A stretch of DNA of 64,000 bases from Streptomyces sp. SAT1 (lineage in GTDB: Bacteria > Actinomycetota > Actinomycetes > Streptomycetales > Streptomycetaceae). Below the pieces are notes generated by a model. It saw nothing but the letters and a program-made list of their open reading frames with translations. It did not search any database and was not told the origin of the DNA. The stretch is taken from assembly GCF_001654495.1 (NCBI RefSeq), contig NZ_CP015849.1:5059501-5123500 (forward strand), in the 5' to 3' direction. Position numbers and translations under genes: made by a program. Shown one piece after another: positions 24,301 to 33,235 of the stretch (position 1 is the first letter of the stretch; each line of letters begins with the position of its first letter).

Positions 24301-26303
24301 CGCTCGTCGTCCTCCTGGGCCGTGTGCTGATTCGTGTGCCGGGCCGTGTGCTGATCCGTGTGCTGGTTCGCGGTGTCGTGTCCGCTCGGTTCGCCGGGGG
24401 AGGCGGGGGGCCGTCCGCCCGCCATCAGATGCGCGTACTCGGCGTCGGTGCGCAGCAGTTCCTGATGGGTGCCCACGGCCTTGATCCGGCCGCCGGACAG
24501 CAGGGCGACACGGTCGGCCAGCAGCACCGTGGAGGGGCGGTGCGCCACGATCAGGGCGGTGGTGCCGGTGAGCACCTGGCGCAGCGCCGCCTCCACGGCG
24601 GCCTCGGTGTGCACGTCGAGCGCGGACAGCGGGTCGTCCAGGATCAGGAAGCGCGGCCGGCCCACGACCGCCCGTGCCAGCGCGAGGCGCTGGCGCTGGC
24701 CGCCGGACAGGCTCAGGCCCTGCTCGCCGACCTGGGTGGCGGTGCCCTGCGGCAGCGCGTGCACGAAGTCGGCCTGCGCCACGGCCAGGGCGCGGTCCAG
24801 CTCGTCGCCGCCCGGCGCGTCCGTGCCGCCCTCGGCGCCCATGAGGACGTTCTCCGCGACGCTCGCGGAGAAGAGCGTGGGTTCCTCGAAGGCGACGGAG
24901 ACGAGGGTGCGCAGCGTCTCCCGGTCCAGCGCGCGGATGTCCGTGCCGTCCAGGGTGATCCGGCCGGAGGTCACCTCGTGCAGCCGGGGGACGAGCGCGG
25001 TCAGCGTGGTCTTGCCGCTTCCGGTCGCACCGACCAGGGCCATCGACTCACCGGGGCGGATGTGCAGGTCGACGCGGTCCAGCAGCGGCGGGGAGCCGGG
25101 CGGCGCGTCCGGGTAGCGGAAGCGGACGTCCTCGAAGCGCAGGCCGCCTGCGCGCGTGCCGTTGTCGGCGGTGTCGTCCGCGGTGCCGTCCGCGGGCGTC
25201 AGGGCGGGCCCGGCGGACTCCGGCCGCTCGTCCAGCACCTCGAAGTAGCGTTCCGTGGCGGTCGCCGCTTCCTGGCTCATCGCGAGCAGGAAGCCGATCG
25301 ACTCCACCGGCCAGCGCAGCGCGAGGGCCGTGGACAGGAAGGCGACCAGGGTGCCCGCCGACAGCGAGCCGTCCGAGACCTGCACGGCGCCCACCACCAG
25401 CGTGGCGCCGATGGCCACCTCGGGCAGGGTCATGATGACGGCCCAGATCGTCGCCAGCAGCCGCGCCTTGCTCAGCTCGGTGCCGCGCAGGGTGGCCGAC
25501 AGCTCGCGGAACGCGCGCGCCTGGCTGCGGTGCCGGCCGAACCCCTTGATGACGCGGATGCCGAGCACGCTCTCCTCGACCACCGTCGTCAGGTCACCGA
25601 CCTGGTCCTGCGCCCGCCGCGCCACCCGCGCGTACCGCCTCTCGAAGAGCGCGCTCAACACGACCAGCGGCACGGCCGGGGCCAGCATCACCAGGCCCAG
25701 CGACCACTCCTGGAGCAGCATGATGACCACGCCCACCAGGATCGTCACGCCGTTGACGAGCAGGAACGTCAGAGGGAAGGCGAGGAACTGGCGCAGCAGC
25801 ATCAGGTCGGTCGTGCCCCGGGAGAGCAACTGGCCCGACGCCCACCGGTCGTGGAAGGCGATCGGCAACCGCTGGAGCCGCTCGTAGAGAGCGGCCCGCA
25901 TCCGCGCCTCGACCCGCGACAGCGGGCGCGCCACCAGCCACCGCCGCAGCCCGAACAGCAGCGCCTCGGCCACGCCGAGCAGCAGCAGGTAGAGCGCCCC
26001 GAGCCACACCCCGCCCCGGTCCCCGTCGGCGACCGGCCCGTCCACCAGCCACTTCAGCACGAGCGGGATCACCAGCCCCACACAGGAGGCGACGATCGCG
26101 ACGCCCGCGGCGACGGACAGCCGGGCGCGCACCGGGCGCACGAACGGCCACAGCCGCAGCAGCGTACGGACGGCGGACCGCTCCCCGGGCCCCGGGAGCC
26201 CGGAAGGACCAGCGGGTCCGGTGGGTCCGGCGGGACCGGAGGGATCGGACGGATCGGCGGGACGGTCGGAGCTGACCTCTGCGGGGGCGGGTGTCGTGGT
26301 CAT
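24297..26303 (-). CDS. ABC exporter half-transporter with Walker B Glu-to-Asp change
   Basis: 668 residues from ATG 26303 (GTG 26306 is immediately in front). The N-tail is a Pro/Gly/Ser repeat, followed by the exporter domain and ATPase with Walker A GATGSGKTT, signature LSGGQRQ and Walker B FLILDDPLSALD, where the catalytic Glu is Asp. That pattern marks the non-catalytic site of heterodimeric exporters. The C-terminus is a His/Thr/Gln-rich repeat (ANQHTDQHTARHTNQHT), which might bind metal but may simply be low-complexity drift. GAGG abuts the start and a TAGTCT hexamer lies about 8 bases further up, so a very short leader is likely. Confidence 0.92.
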   Translation of the reverse strand: MTTTPAPAEVSSDRPADPSDPSGPAGPTGPAGPSGLPGPGERSAVRTLLRLWPFVRPVRARLSVAAGVAIVASCVGLVIPLVLKWLVDGPVADGDRGGVWLGALYLLLLGVAEALLFGLRRWLVARPLSRVEARMRAALYERLQRLPIAFHDRWASGQLLSRGTTDLMLLRQFLAFPLTFLLVNGVTILVGVVIMLLQEWSLGLVMLAPAVPLVVLSALFERRYARVARRAQDQVGDLTTVVEESVLGIRVIKGFGRHRSQARAFRELSATLRGTELSKARLLATIWAVIMTLPEVAIGATLVVGAVQVSDGSLSAGTLVAFLSTALALRWPVESIGFLLAMSQEAATATERYFEVLDERPESAGPALTPADGTADDTADNGTRAGGLRFEDVRFRYPDAPPGSPPLLDRVDLHIRPGESMALVGATGSGKTTLTALVPRLHEVTSGRITLDGTDIRALDRETLRTLVSVAFEEPTLFSASVAENVLMGAEGGTDAPGGDELDRALAVAQADFVHALPQGTATQVGEQGLSLSGGQRQRLALARAVVGRPRFLILDDPLSALDVHTEAAVEAALRQVLTGTTALIVAHRPSTVLLADRVALLSGGRIKAVGTHQELLRTDAEYAHLMAGGRPPASPGEPSGHDTANQHTDQHTARHTNQHTAQEDDER

Positions 26304-27014
26304 CACCTCGGAGACTACGGACCAGCACTGACAACGCCCACCGAGTTTTGGCCGAGCCGCGCTCCGCCGCCGGTCCTACGACCTGCGCACGCTCCCCCCG
26401 GACCCACCCGCCCGAATCCGCCCCCGATCCCGCCGAATCCCCCACTCGGACCCGCCCCCTCCGGCGCCGCCCGCCGGGACCCGACCCCTCCGGGTCCGCC
26501 TGCCGGGTTCCGCCCCCTCCGGGCCTGGCCGCCGGGACCCGTCCCCTCCGGGCCCGCCTGCCGGGAACCGACCCCTCCGGGCCCGCCTGCCGGGTCCCGA
26601 CCCCGCCCGGATCCGCCTGCCCGGTCCTCGCGCACCCCCGGACCCGCCCGGCCGGATCGGACCCCTCCGGGTCCGCTGCCCCGTCCGAGTCCCCGGGGCC
26701 TGCCCGTCCGGATCCGGCCCCGTTCGCGCGTGCCCGTCCGGCCCCGGGCCTGCCGGGTCCGCTCGCCCGGGATTCAGCCCCTCGGCCCGCCGCTCCTGCC
26801 GTCCGGGCTGGGTCCCGGTTCCGCTGGTTCTGCCTTTCCCGCCGGTCCTCGGCCCATCGGGTCCGGCCGCCCCCCCCGGTCGGGGCCGGTCCCGGGGCCG
26901 GGTGGTCGTAGCGCCGTATCAACTCATCGCGGCGTCCCGTCAACCGATCGGCTGATGCGGCTTCGAGCGCGTCGGGCGATGTGCGCGGGCCCCGCGCGCC
27001 GCGACGCTGGTGCC
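26304..27014. other. Gene-free 0.7-kb spacer between divergent transporter operons
   Basis: No coding capacity is convincing here: open frames on both strands are Pro/Gly/Arg-rich and driven by composition. The central part consists of contiguous 29-bp repeats (listed separately) followed to about 26760 by looser copies of CCGGGTCCG-type elements. Promoters for both flanking operons must lie at the ends. Confidence 0.6.
26456..26629. repeat. Six contiguous 29-bp GC-rich tandem repeats
   Basis: Units begin at 26456, 26485, 26514, 26543, 26572 and 26601 with CCCCTCCGG (last copy CCCCGCCCGG) followed by a CCGCCTGCCGGG-type core. The period is exactly 29 bp in every copy, not a multiple of three, which argues against a coding origin. 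Copies differ at a few positions. There are no spacers, so it is not a CRISPR array. Confidence 0.85.
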
Positions 27015-27917
27015 ATGTCCATCATCGAAGTCAGCGAACTGCGCAAGTCCTACGGCGGCCGGGCCGTCGTCGACGGCGTCTCCTTCGCCGTCGAGGAGGG
27101 TGAGATCTTCGGCGTCCTCGGTCCCAACGGCGCCGGAAAGACCACCACCGTCGAGTGCGTCGAGGGGCTGCGTGTCCCCGACTCCGGCCGGGTCCGGGTC
27201 ACCGGCCTCGACCCGGTCGCCGAACGCGAGCAGGTCGCCCGGGTGCTGGGCGCCCAGCTCCAGCAGAGCGAGCTCCAGGCCAAGCTGACCGTCCGTGAGG
27301 CGCTGGAGCTGTACGCCTCCTTCTATCCGCACCCCGCCGACTGGCGCCCGCTCGCCGAGCGGCTGGGGCTCGCCCCGAAGCTCACCACCCGCTTCGCCAA
27401 GCTGTCCGGCGGCCAGAAGCAGCGGCTGTTCATCGCGCTGGCCCTCATCGGCAACCCCCGGGTCGTCGTCCTGGACGAGCTGACCACCGGGCTCGACCCG
27501 CGCGCCCGGCGCGACACCTGGCAGCTCATCGAGGACGTCCGGGCGAGCGGTGTCACCGTGCTGCTGGTCACGCACTTCATGGAGGAGGCGCAGCGGCTGT
27601 GCGACCGGATCGCCGTGATCGACCAGGGCCGGGTCGCCGCCCTGGACACCCCGCAGGGGCTGATCCGGCGCTCGGCCGGCGCCACCGTCATCAGCTTCAC
27701 CCCGTCCGCGCCGGTGGACGAGGGTGACCTGAACGCGCTGCCCGAACTGGCCTCGGTGGCGTTCAAGGACGGACGGATCACGCTGTCCGGCACCGACGCC
27801 ACCGTGAACGCCGTCATCACGCTGCTCGCCCGCCACCACATCACCGCCCACCAGCTCCGCGTCAGCGACGCCACGCTCGACGACGCGTTCCTCGACCTGA
27901 CGGAGGCCGCCGCATGA
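27015..27917 (+). CDS. ABC-2 type exporter ATP-binding subunit (DrrA/CcmA-like)
   Basis: 300 residues. Walker A GPNGAGKTTT, signature LSGGQKQRL, Walker B VVLDELTTGLD and switch His (LLVTHFMEEA) are all present; the C-terminal 80 residues are the accessory domain typical of DrrA-like subunits. Starts at ATG 27015 with no obvious ribosome binding site, so possibly leaderless. It overlaps the permease gene by ATGA and leads a four-gene run (ATPase, permease, kinase, regulator), the arrangement typical of lipid, bacteriocin or drug exporters controlled by their own DesKR-like system. Confidence 0.94.
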   Translation: MSIIEVSELRKSYGGRAVVDGVSFAVEEGEIFGVLGPNGAGKTTTVECVEGLRVPDSGRVRVTGLDPVAEREQVARVLGAQLQQSELQAKLTVREALELYASFYPHPADWRPLAERLGLAPKLTTRFAKLSGGQKQRLFIALALIGNPRVVVLDELTTGLDPRARRDTWQLIEDVRASGVTVLLVTHFMEEAQRLCDRIAVIDQGRVAALDTPQGLIRRSAGATVISFTPSAPVDEGDLNALPELASVAFKDGRITLSGTDATVNAVITLLARHHITAHQLRVSDATLDDAFLDLTEAAA

Positions 27918-28663
27918 GTTCCGCCGCTTTCGACCCCGCCGTGCTGCGCACCGAGGCGCGGCTGTTCCGCCGGGAGCCCGGCGCGATCTTCTGGATCCTG
28001 CTGTTCCCCACCCTGCTGCTGGGCATCCTCGGCTCCATCCCGTCCTTCCGGGAGCACGACGACTCGCTCGGCGGGCTGCGGCTCGTCGACACCTACGTAC
28101 CGGTGGCGGTGCTGCTCGGGCTGATCCTCGGCGGGCTCCAGGCCATGCCCCAGGTCCTCACCGGCTACCGCGAGCGCGGCATCCTGCGCCGGATGTCGGC
28201 CACCCCGGTCCGGCCCGTGGTGCTGCTCACCGCGCACATGGTGGTCTTCGCTGGCGCGGCCCTGTGCTCGGCGGTGCTCGCCCTGCTCGTGGGCCGGATC
28301 GCCTTCGGCGTCCGCCTGCCCGAGCAGCCCTTCGGCTACGCGCTCGCCCTGCTGCTGGCCGTCGCGGTCGCCCTCGCGCTCGGCTCGGTGATCTCCGCGC
28401 TGTCGCGCACCACGAAGATCGCCGGTGCGGTCGGCAGCGCGGTGCTCTTCCCGATGATGTTCTGCGCGGGACTGTGGGTGCCGGTGCGGGCCATGCCCCA
28501 CGTGCTCGCCCGCTCCGTCGGCTACACCCCCTTCGGCGCGGCGGCCCAGGCCCTGGACCAGGCCGCCGCCGGGCACTGGCCGGGCTGGACGCACCTGGCC
28601 GTGCTCGTCGGCTGGACGGTGCTGCTCACCGCCGGTGCCGCCCGCTGGTTCCGCTGGGAATGA
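27914..28663 (+). CDS. ABC-2 type exporter permease
   Basis: 249 residues with about six transmembrane helices (FWILLFPTLLLGIL, VAVLLGLILGGLQ, LLTAHMVVFAGAALCSAVLALLVG, ALALLLAVAVALALG, VGSAVLFPMMFCAGLWVPV, LAVLVGWTVLLTAGAA). ERGILRRMSATPV is the conserved cytoplasmic loop of ABC-2 permeases, and MPHVLARSVGYTPFGAAAQAL the C-terminal motif. Translationally coupled to the ATPase gene by a 4-bp overlap; the kinase gene follows 44 bp later. Confidence 0.93.
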   Translation: MSSAAFDPAVLRTEARLFRREPGAIFWILLFPTLLLGILGSIPSFREHDDSLGGLRLVDTYVPVAVLLGLILGGLQAMPQVLTGYRERGILRRMSATPVRPVVLLTAHMVVFAGAALCSAVLALLVGRIAFGVRLPEQPFGYALALLLAVAVALALGSVISALSRTTKIAGAVGSAVLFPMMFCAGLWVPVRAMPHVLARSVGYTPFGAAAQALDQAAAGHWPGWTHLAVLVGWTVLLTAGAARWFRWE

Positions 28664-28707
28664 CCGGCGGCCCCGCCCCGTCCGGCGCCGTGCCGGACAC
28701 TGGGCGC

Positions 28708-29958
28708 ATGACGAGTGCCGAGTGGAAGCAGCCGCGCGCGACCTTCGACGGCTGGGGGCCGTACGCGCTGCTCGGCGTGGCCGTGCTGACCTCGGCGGGC
28801 GCGGCGGCCGGGATCGGCATGAGCCGGACGGAGATCTGCCTGGCCCTCGTCCTGACCGGTGTCGCGCTGGCCCTCCAGGTGGGCTGGCGGCGCTGGTCGC
28901 GGACCCGGCCGGAGCCGGGGCGGGTCAGCGCCTGCCTGTACTTCGTGCGCTGGGCGCTCGGCTTCGTCCTGACCTGGCTCAACCCGTTCTTCGCCTTCTA
29001 CGCCGTGGCCGGCTACTACACCGCCGCCCGGCAACTGCCGCCCAGACTGGTGCTGCCCGGCCTGTGCCTGACCGCCGTCACCATGGCCGGCAGCGAGATC
29101 GGGGGCATGCCGCCGCACGGCACGGTCCTGTGGCTGGGTTTCTTCGTCGTGCTCGGCGCGAACATCGCCCTGGTCGCGGTCTTCACCCGGTTCGCCGAGC
29201 AGGAGGAGGCCCGGAGCCGGGCCCAGGCGTCCACCATCGCCGAGCTGGAACGCACCAACGCCGCCCTCCAGCAGGCCCTCGACGAGAACGCCGCGCTGCA
29301 CGCCCAGCTCCTCGTGCAGGCCCGCGAGGCGGGCGTCGCCGACGAACGCCGCCGGCTGGCCGCCGAGATCCACGACACCCTCGCCCAGGGCCTGACCGGC
29401 ATCATCGCCCAGCTGCGGGTGGTGACGAACACCACCGACCGGGCCGCCGCCCGCGCGCACGTGGAGCGCGCCATGGAGCTGGCCCGGCACAGCCTGGGCG
29501 AGGCCCGCCGCTCGGTGCACAACCTCGCCCCGGTCGCCCTCGCCGACGCCGGACTGCCCGAGGCGCTGCGCGACACCGTCGCCGAGTGGGGCGAACGCAC
29601 CGGCTGCCGGGCCGACTTCACCCTGACCGGCACCAGCGAGCAGGTGCACGACGAGGTCTCGGCGACGCTGCTGCGCATCGCCCAGGAGTCCCTGTCCAAC
29701 GCGGCCCGGCACGCCCGCGCCACCCGGGTCGGCGTCACCCTGTCCTACATGGGCGACGAGATCTCCCTCGACGTACGCGACGACGGCCGCGGCTTCGACC
29801 CGCTCGCCGTGCCCGCCCGCACCCGGGCCGGCGGTTTCGGCCTGGACGGCATGCGGGCCCGCGCCGAACGCATCGCGGGCTCCCTCACCATCGAGTCGGA
29901 ACCGGGCCACGGCACGGCCGTCTCGGCTCGCGTACCGTTGGTGGGCGATGACCGATGA
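28708..29958 (+). CDS. Sensor histidine kinase (DesK-like)
   Basis: 416 residues. Four to five transmembrane helices occupy residues 15-165 with minimal extracytoplasmic loops, then a coiled coil (EQEEARSRAQASTIAELERTNA-type heptads), HisKA_3 with His in ERRRLAAEIHDTLAQGL (about residue 222), and an HATPase domain (LRIAQESLSNAARHA, GFGLDGMRARAERI). ATG 28708 lies six bases after GACACT, so the message may be leaderless. It overlaps the regulator gene by 11 bp. Membrane-fluidity or lipid-ligand sensing is the family precedent; the transporter next to it is the likely output. Confidence 0.92.
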   Translation: MTSAEWKQPRATFDGWGPYALLGVAVLTSAGAAAGIGMSRTEICLALVLTGVALALQVGWRRWSRTRPEPGRVSACLYFVRWALGFVLTWLNPFFAFYAVAGYYTAARQLPPRLVLPGLCLTAVTMAGSEIGGMPPHGTVLWLGFFVVLGANIALVAVFTRFAEQEEARSRAQASTIAELERTNAALQQALDENAALHAQLLVQAREAGVADERRRLAAEIHDTLAQGLTGIIAQLRVVTNTTDRAAARAHVERAMELARHSLGEARRSVHNLAPVALADAGLPEALRDTVAEWGERTGCRADFTLTGTSEQVHDEVSATLLRIAQESLSNAARHARATRVGVTLSYMGDEISLDVRDDGRGFDPLAVPARTRAGGFGLDGMRARAERIAGSLTIESEPGHGTAVSARVPLVGDDR

Positions 29959-30589
29959 CACCCCCATCTCGCTGCTGATCGTCGACGACCACCCGGTCGT
30001 ACGGGACGGTCTGCGCGGCATGTTCGAGGCCACCCCCGGATTCACCGTGCTCGGCGAGGCGACGGGCGGTGCGGAGGCGGTGGAGAAGGCCGCCGCGCTC
30101 GACCCGGACGTCGTCCTCATGGACCTGCGGATGCCGGGCGGTTCCGGCGTCGACGCCATCCGGGAGCTGACCCGTCGCGGCGCCCGCGCCAAGGTGCTCG
30201 TGCTGACGACGTACGACACCGACTCCGACACCCTGCCCGCGATCGAGGCGGGCGCCACGGGCTATCTGCTCAAGGACGCCCCGCGCGACGACCTGCTCGC
30301 CGCCGTCCGGGCCGCCGCCGAGGGCCGTTCGGTGCTCTCCCCGGCCGTCGCCTCCCGGCTGGTCTCCGCGGTCCGCGCCCCCGCCGCGGGCAGCGAACCG
30401 CTGTCGGCGCGCGAGCGCGAGGTGCTGGTGCTGGTCGCCCGGGGCACCTCCAACCGGGAGATCGCCCGCGAGCTGTTCATCAGTGAGGCCACCGTCAAGA
30501 CCCACCTCAGCCACCTGTACGCCAAGCTCGGCGTCAAGGACCGGGCGGCGGCCGTCGCGGTCGCCTACGACCGCGGGATCCTGGGCTGA
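29948..30589 (+). CDS. NarL-family response regulator
   Basis: 213 residues: receiver (LLIVDDHPVVRDGLR, phospho-acceptor Asp in VLMDLRMPG near residue 58, Lys in GYLLKDAPRD) and LuxR-type DNA-binding domain (LSAREREVLVLVARGTSNREIARELFISEATVKTHL). The start codon sits inside the kinase gene, consistent with translational coupling. Convergent with glgX; only about 33 bp separate the stops. Confidence 0.94.
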   Translation: MTDDTPISLLIVDDHPVVRDGLRGMFEATPGFTVLGEATGGAEAVEKAAALDPDVVLMDLRMPGGSGVDAIRELTRRGARAKVLVLTTYDTDSDTLPAIEAGATGYLLKDAPRDDLLAAVRAAAEGRSVLSPAVASRLVSAVRAPAAGSEPLSAREREVLVLVARGTSNREIARELFISEATVKTHLSHLYAKLGVKDRAAAVAVAYDRGILG

Positions 30590-30622
30590 TCCGCCCCGGC
30601 CGCCCCGGCTGCCGCGGCCTCT

Positions 30623-33028
30623 TCAGCCGGCGACCCGGAGCAGCAGCACCGTGCGCCCCGGCACGGTGACCGGCGCCCCCGCCCGCAGGACCCGGCCGGG
30701 AACCTCGGCCTGCTCCTCGCCGCCGGTGTCCACGACCACCTCGTAGCGCTCGGCCCACGGCGGCCCCGGCGGCGTGAACTCCACCGGGCCCGGACCGGCG
30801 TGCAGGACGAGGAGGAAGCTGTCGTCGCGCACCGGCTCGCCCCGCTCGTCGCCGCCCGGGATGTCCCGGCCGGACAGATACATGCCCAGTGTGGCGGCGG
30901 GCGCGTACCAGTCGCCCTCCGTCATCTCGGTGCCGCCCGCGGTGAACCAGGCCACGTCCCGCAGCCCGTCCGGCGCCTGCGCGCGCCCGGAGAAGAACGT
31001 CCGGCGGCGCAGCACCGGGTGCGCGCGGCGCAGCGCGATCAGCCGGGCGGCCAGCTCGGACAGCGCCCGCCAGCCCGGATCGTCCAGGAGCGTCCAGTCC
31101 AGCCAGCCGGTCTCGTTGTCCTGGCAGTACGCGTTGTTGTTGCCGCGCTGGGTGCGGCCCAGCTCGTCGCCCGCCACCAGCATCGGCACGCCCGTGGACA
31201 GCAGCAGCGTGGCCAGCAGGTTGCGCAGCTGTCTGCGGCGCAGCGCCCGGATCCCCTCGTCGTCGCTCTCGCCCTCCGCCCCGCAGTTCCAGGAGCGGTT
31301 GTCGTCCGTGCCGTCCCGGTTGCCCTCGCCGTTGGCCTCGTTGTGCTTGCGGTCGTAGGAGACCAGGTCGCGCAGGGTGAAACCGTCGTGCGCGGTGACG
31401 AAGTTGACCGAGGCGCAGGGGCCGCGCCCGCCCCAGGCGTACAGGTCGCTGGAGCCGGACAGCCGGTAGCCCATCTCCCGTACGTCCGGCAGGGCATGGC
31501 GCCAGAAGTCCCGTACGGCGTCGCGGTAGCGGTCGTTCCACTCCGCCCACGGCGGCGGGAACGCCCCCACCTGGTAGCCGCCGGAGCCGATGTCCCACGG
31601 CTCGGCGATCAGCTTGACCTCGCGCAGCACCGGGTCCTGGGCGAGGGCGGCGAGGAAGGGGGAGCGCATGTCGACGCCGTGCGCGGAGCGGGCCAGCGCG
31701 GCGGCCAGGTCGAAGCGGAAGCCGTCCACGCCCATCTCGGTCACCCAGTGCCGCAGCGAGTCGGTGATCAGGCGCAGCACGTGCGGCTGCGTGGTGTCCA
31801 GGGTGTTGCCGCAGCCGGTGAAGTCGGCGTACCGGCGGGCGTCCGGGGCGAGGCGGTAGGAGCGCTGGTTGTCGATGCCCTTCAGGGACAGCGTCGGACC
31901 GTACTGGCCGGACTCGGCGGTGTGGTTGTAGACCACGTCGAGGATGACTTCGATGCCGGCCGCGTGCAGGGCGCGCACCATCCGCTTGAACTCGCCGACC
32001 TGTTGCCCCGCGGTGCCCGAGGCGGAGTAGCCGCCGTGCGGGGCGAAGTAGCCGATCGAGTTGTAGCCCCAGTGGTTGCGCAGGCCACGGGCGAGCAGAT
32101 GGTCCTCGTGGGCGAACTGGTGCACCGGCAGCAGCTCCACCGCCGTCACGCCCAGCTTCACCAGGTGCGCGATCGCCGCCGGGTGGGCGAGACCGGCGTA
32201 GGTGCCGCGCAGCTCCGGCGGGATGTCCGGGTGCAGCCTGGTGAAGCCGCGCACATGCAGTTCGTAGAGGACCGTGTCCGCCCACGGAGTGCCGGGGCGG
32301 TGGTCGCCCGGCCGGTCGCCGTCGTCCGCGACCACCACGCCCTTGGGGACGAAGGGCGCCGAGTCGCGGTCGTCGCGCACGGTGTCGGCGACCTGCTGGT
32401 CCGGCCAGTCCCGGACGTGCCCGTAGACCTCCGGCGGCAGCCGGAACTCGCCGTCCACCGCGCGCGCGTACGGGTCGAGCAGCAGCTTCGCCGGGTTCCA
32501 GCGGGCGCCGGTCCAGGGGTCCCAGCGGCCGTGCACCCGGAAGCCGTAGCGGCGGCCGGGCCGCACGCCGGGGACGAAGCCGTGCCAGATCTCGTGCGTC
32601 AGCTCGGGCAGACGGGCGCGGGTCTCCCGGCCGTCCTCGTCGAAGAGGCAGACGTCCACGGCCTCGGCGCCGCCCGCCCACAGCGCGAAGTTGGTCCCGG
32701 CGACGCCGTCCAGGCCGATCCGGAAGCGGGCGCCCAGCGGGGCCGGGCCGCCCGGCCACACGGGTCCGGCGGACGGCGGACCGGCCCGCCGTCCTCCGCT
32801 CACGGCGACGGCCGGACCCGCCCCCGCACCGGTCCGTGCGCCGCCACCGCCCACGTCGGCGGCGCACGCCTCGGCACCGCGCCCGTCGTCGCGGGTTCCG
32901 GTGCCGTCACCGGCGCGCCCGCTCGCGGGGGCGCGCCCGTCGCGGTCGGCGGGTGCGCTCCCGGCGGTGTGCCCGTTCCCGGTGGCGTGCCCGTCCGCCA
33001 CCGCCTCCTGCCCGGCTGCGCTGGACAC
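30623..33028 (-). CDS. glgX: Glycogen debranching enzyme GlgX/TreX (GH13_11)
   Basis: 801 residues from GTG 33028, which has GAGGGG eight bases upstream; the frame remains open into the neighbouring gene but that extension is antisense. Residues 1 to about 95 are a Gly/Ala-rich extension unlike most GlgX proteins. Then CBM48 (FRIGLDGVAGTNFALWAGGAEAVDVCLFD) and the GH13 barrel: DVVYNHTAESG, VDGFRFDLAAAL with nucleophile Asp (about residue 438), LIAEPWDIG with catalytic Glu (about 476) and VTAHDGFTL. It hydrolyses alpha-1,6 branch points of phosphorylase-limited glucan, complementing GlgP. Divergent from an L,D-transpeptidase gene. Confidence 0.95.
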   Translation of the reverse strand: MSSAAGQEAVADGHATGNGHTAGSAPADRDGRAPASGRAGDGTGTRDDGRGAEACAADVGGGGARTGAGAGPAVAVSGGRRAGPPSAGPVWPGGPAPLGARFRIGLDGVAGTNFALWAGGAEAVDVCLFDEDGRETRARLPELTHEIWHGFVPGVRPGRRYGFRVHGRWDPWTGARWNPAKLLLDPYARAVDGEFRLPPEVYGHVRDWPDQQVADTVRDDRDSAPFVPKGVVVADDGDRPGDHRPGTPWADTVLYELHVRGFTRLHPDIPPELRGTYAGLAHPAAIAHLVKLGVTAVELLPVHQFAHEDHLLARGLRNHWGYNSIGYFAPHGGYSASGTAGQQVGEFKRMVRALHAAGIEVILDVVYNHTAESGQYGPTLSLKGIDNQRSYRLAPDARRYADFTGCGNTLDTTQPHVLRLITDSLRHWVTEMGVDGFRFDLAAALARSAHGVDMRSPFLAALAQDPVLREVKLIAEPWDIGSGGYQVGAFPPPWAEWNDRYRDAVRDFWRHALPDVREMGYRLSGSSDLYAWGGRGPCASVNFVTAHDGFTLRDLVSYDRKHNEANGEGNRDGTDDNRSWNCGAEGESDDEGIRALRRRQLRNLLATLLLSTGVPMLVAGDELGRTQRGNNNAYCQDNETGWLDWTLLDDPGWRALSELAARLIALRRAHPVLRRRTFFSGRAQAPDGLRDVAWFTAGGTEMTEGDWYAPAATLGMYLSGRDIPGGDERGEPVRDDSFLLVLHAGPGPVEFTPPGPPWAERYEVVVDTGGEEQAEVPGRVLRAGAPVTVPGRTVLLLRVAG

Positions 33029-33235
33029 CAGGTCGGCCCCTCGTTCTCGGCTGATGCGGCTCGTGCGGTTTCTGCGCCTTCTACGCCTTGTGCGGCTCCT
33101 GCGGCTCGTGCGGCTCCGTTCCTCCCGTGGCTCCGTCCGGTGTGGCTGCCGGGCGGCGGCACTCTCCCCACTGTTCTGCCCAGCGCGCGGCTCGCACTCA
33201 CGTTTCCCCGGAGCGGGCCGGTCGTTGGGCAGCGC

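Noticed and set aside
26456..26629. CRISPR array interpretation of the 29-bp repeats
   Set aside because: Units are directly contiguous with no spacers and no cas genes occur in the window.
26291..26911. Pro/Arg-rich open frame covering the repeat spacer
   Set aside because: The repeat period of 29 bp breaks any reading frame, and opposite-strand frames are equally long.
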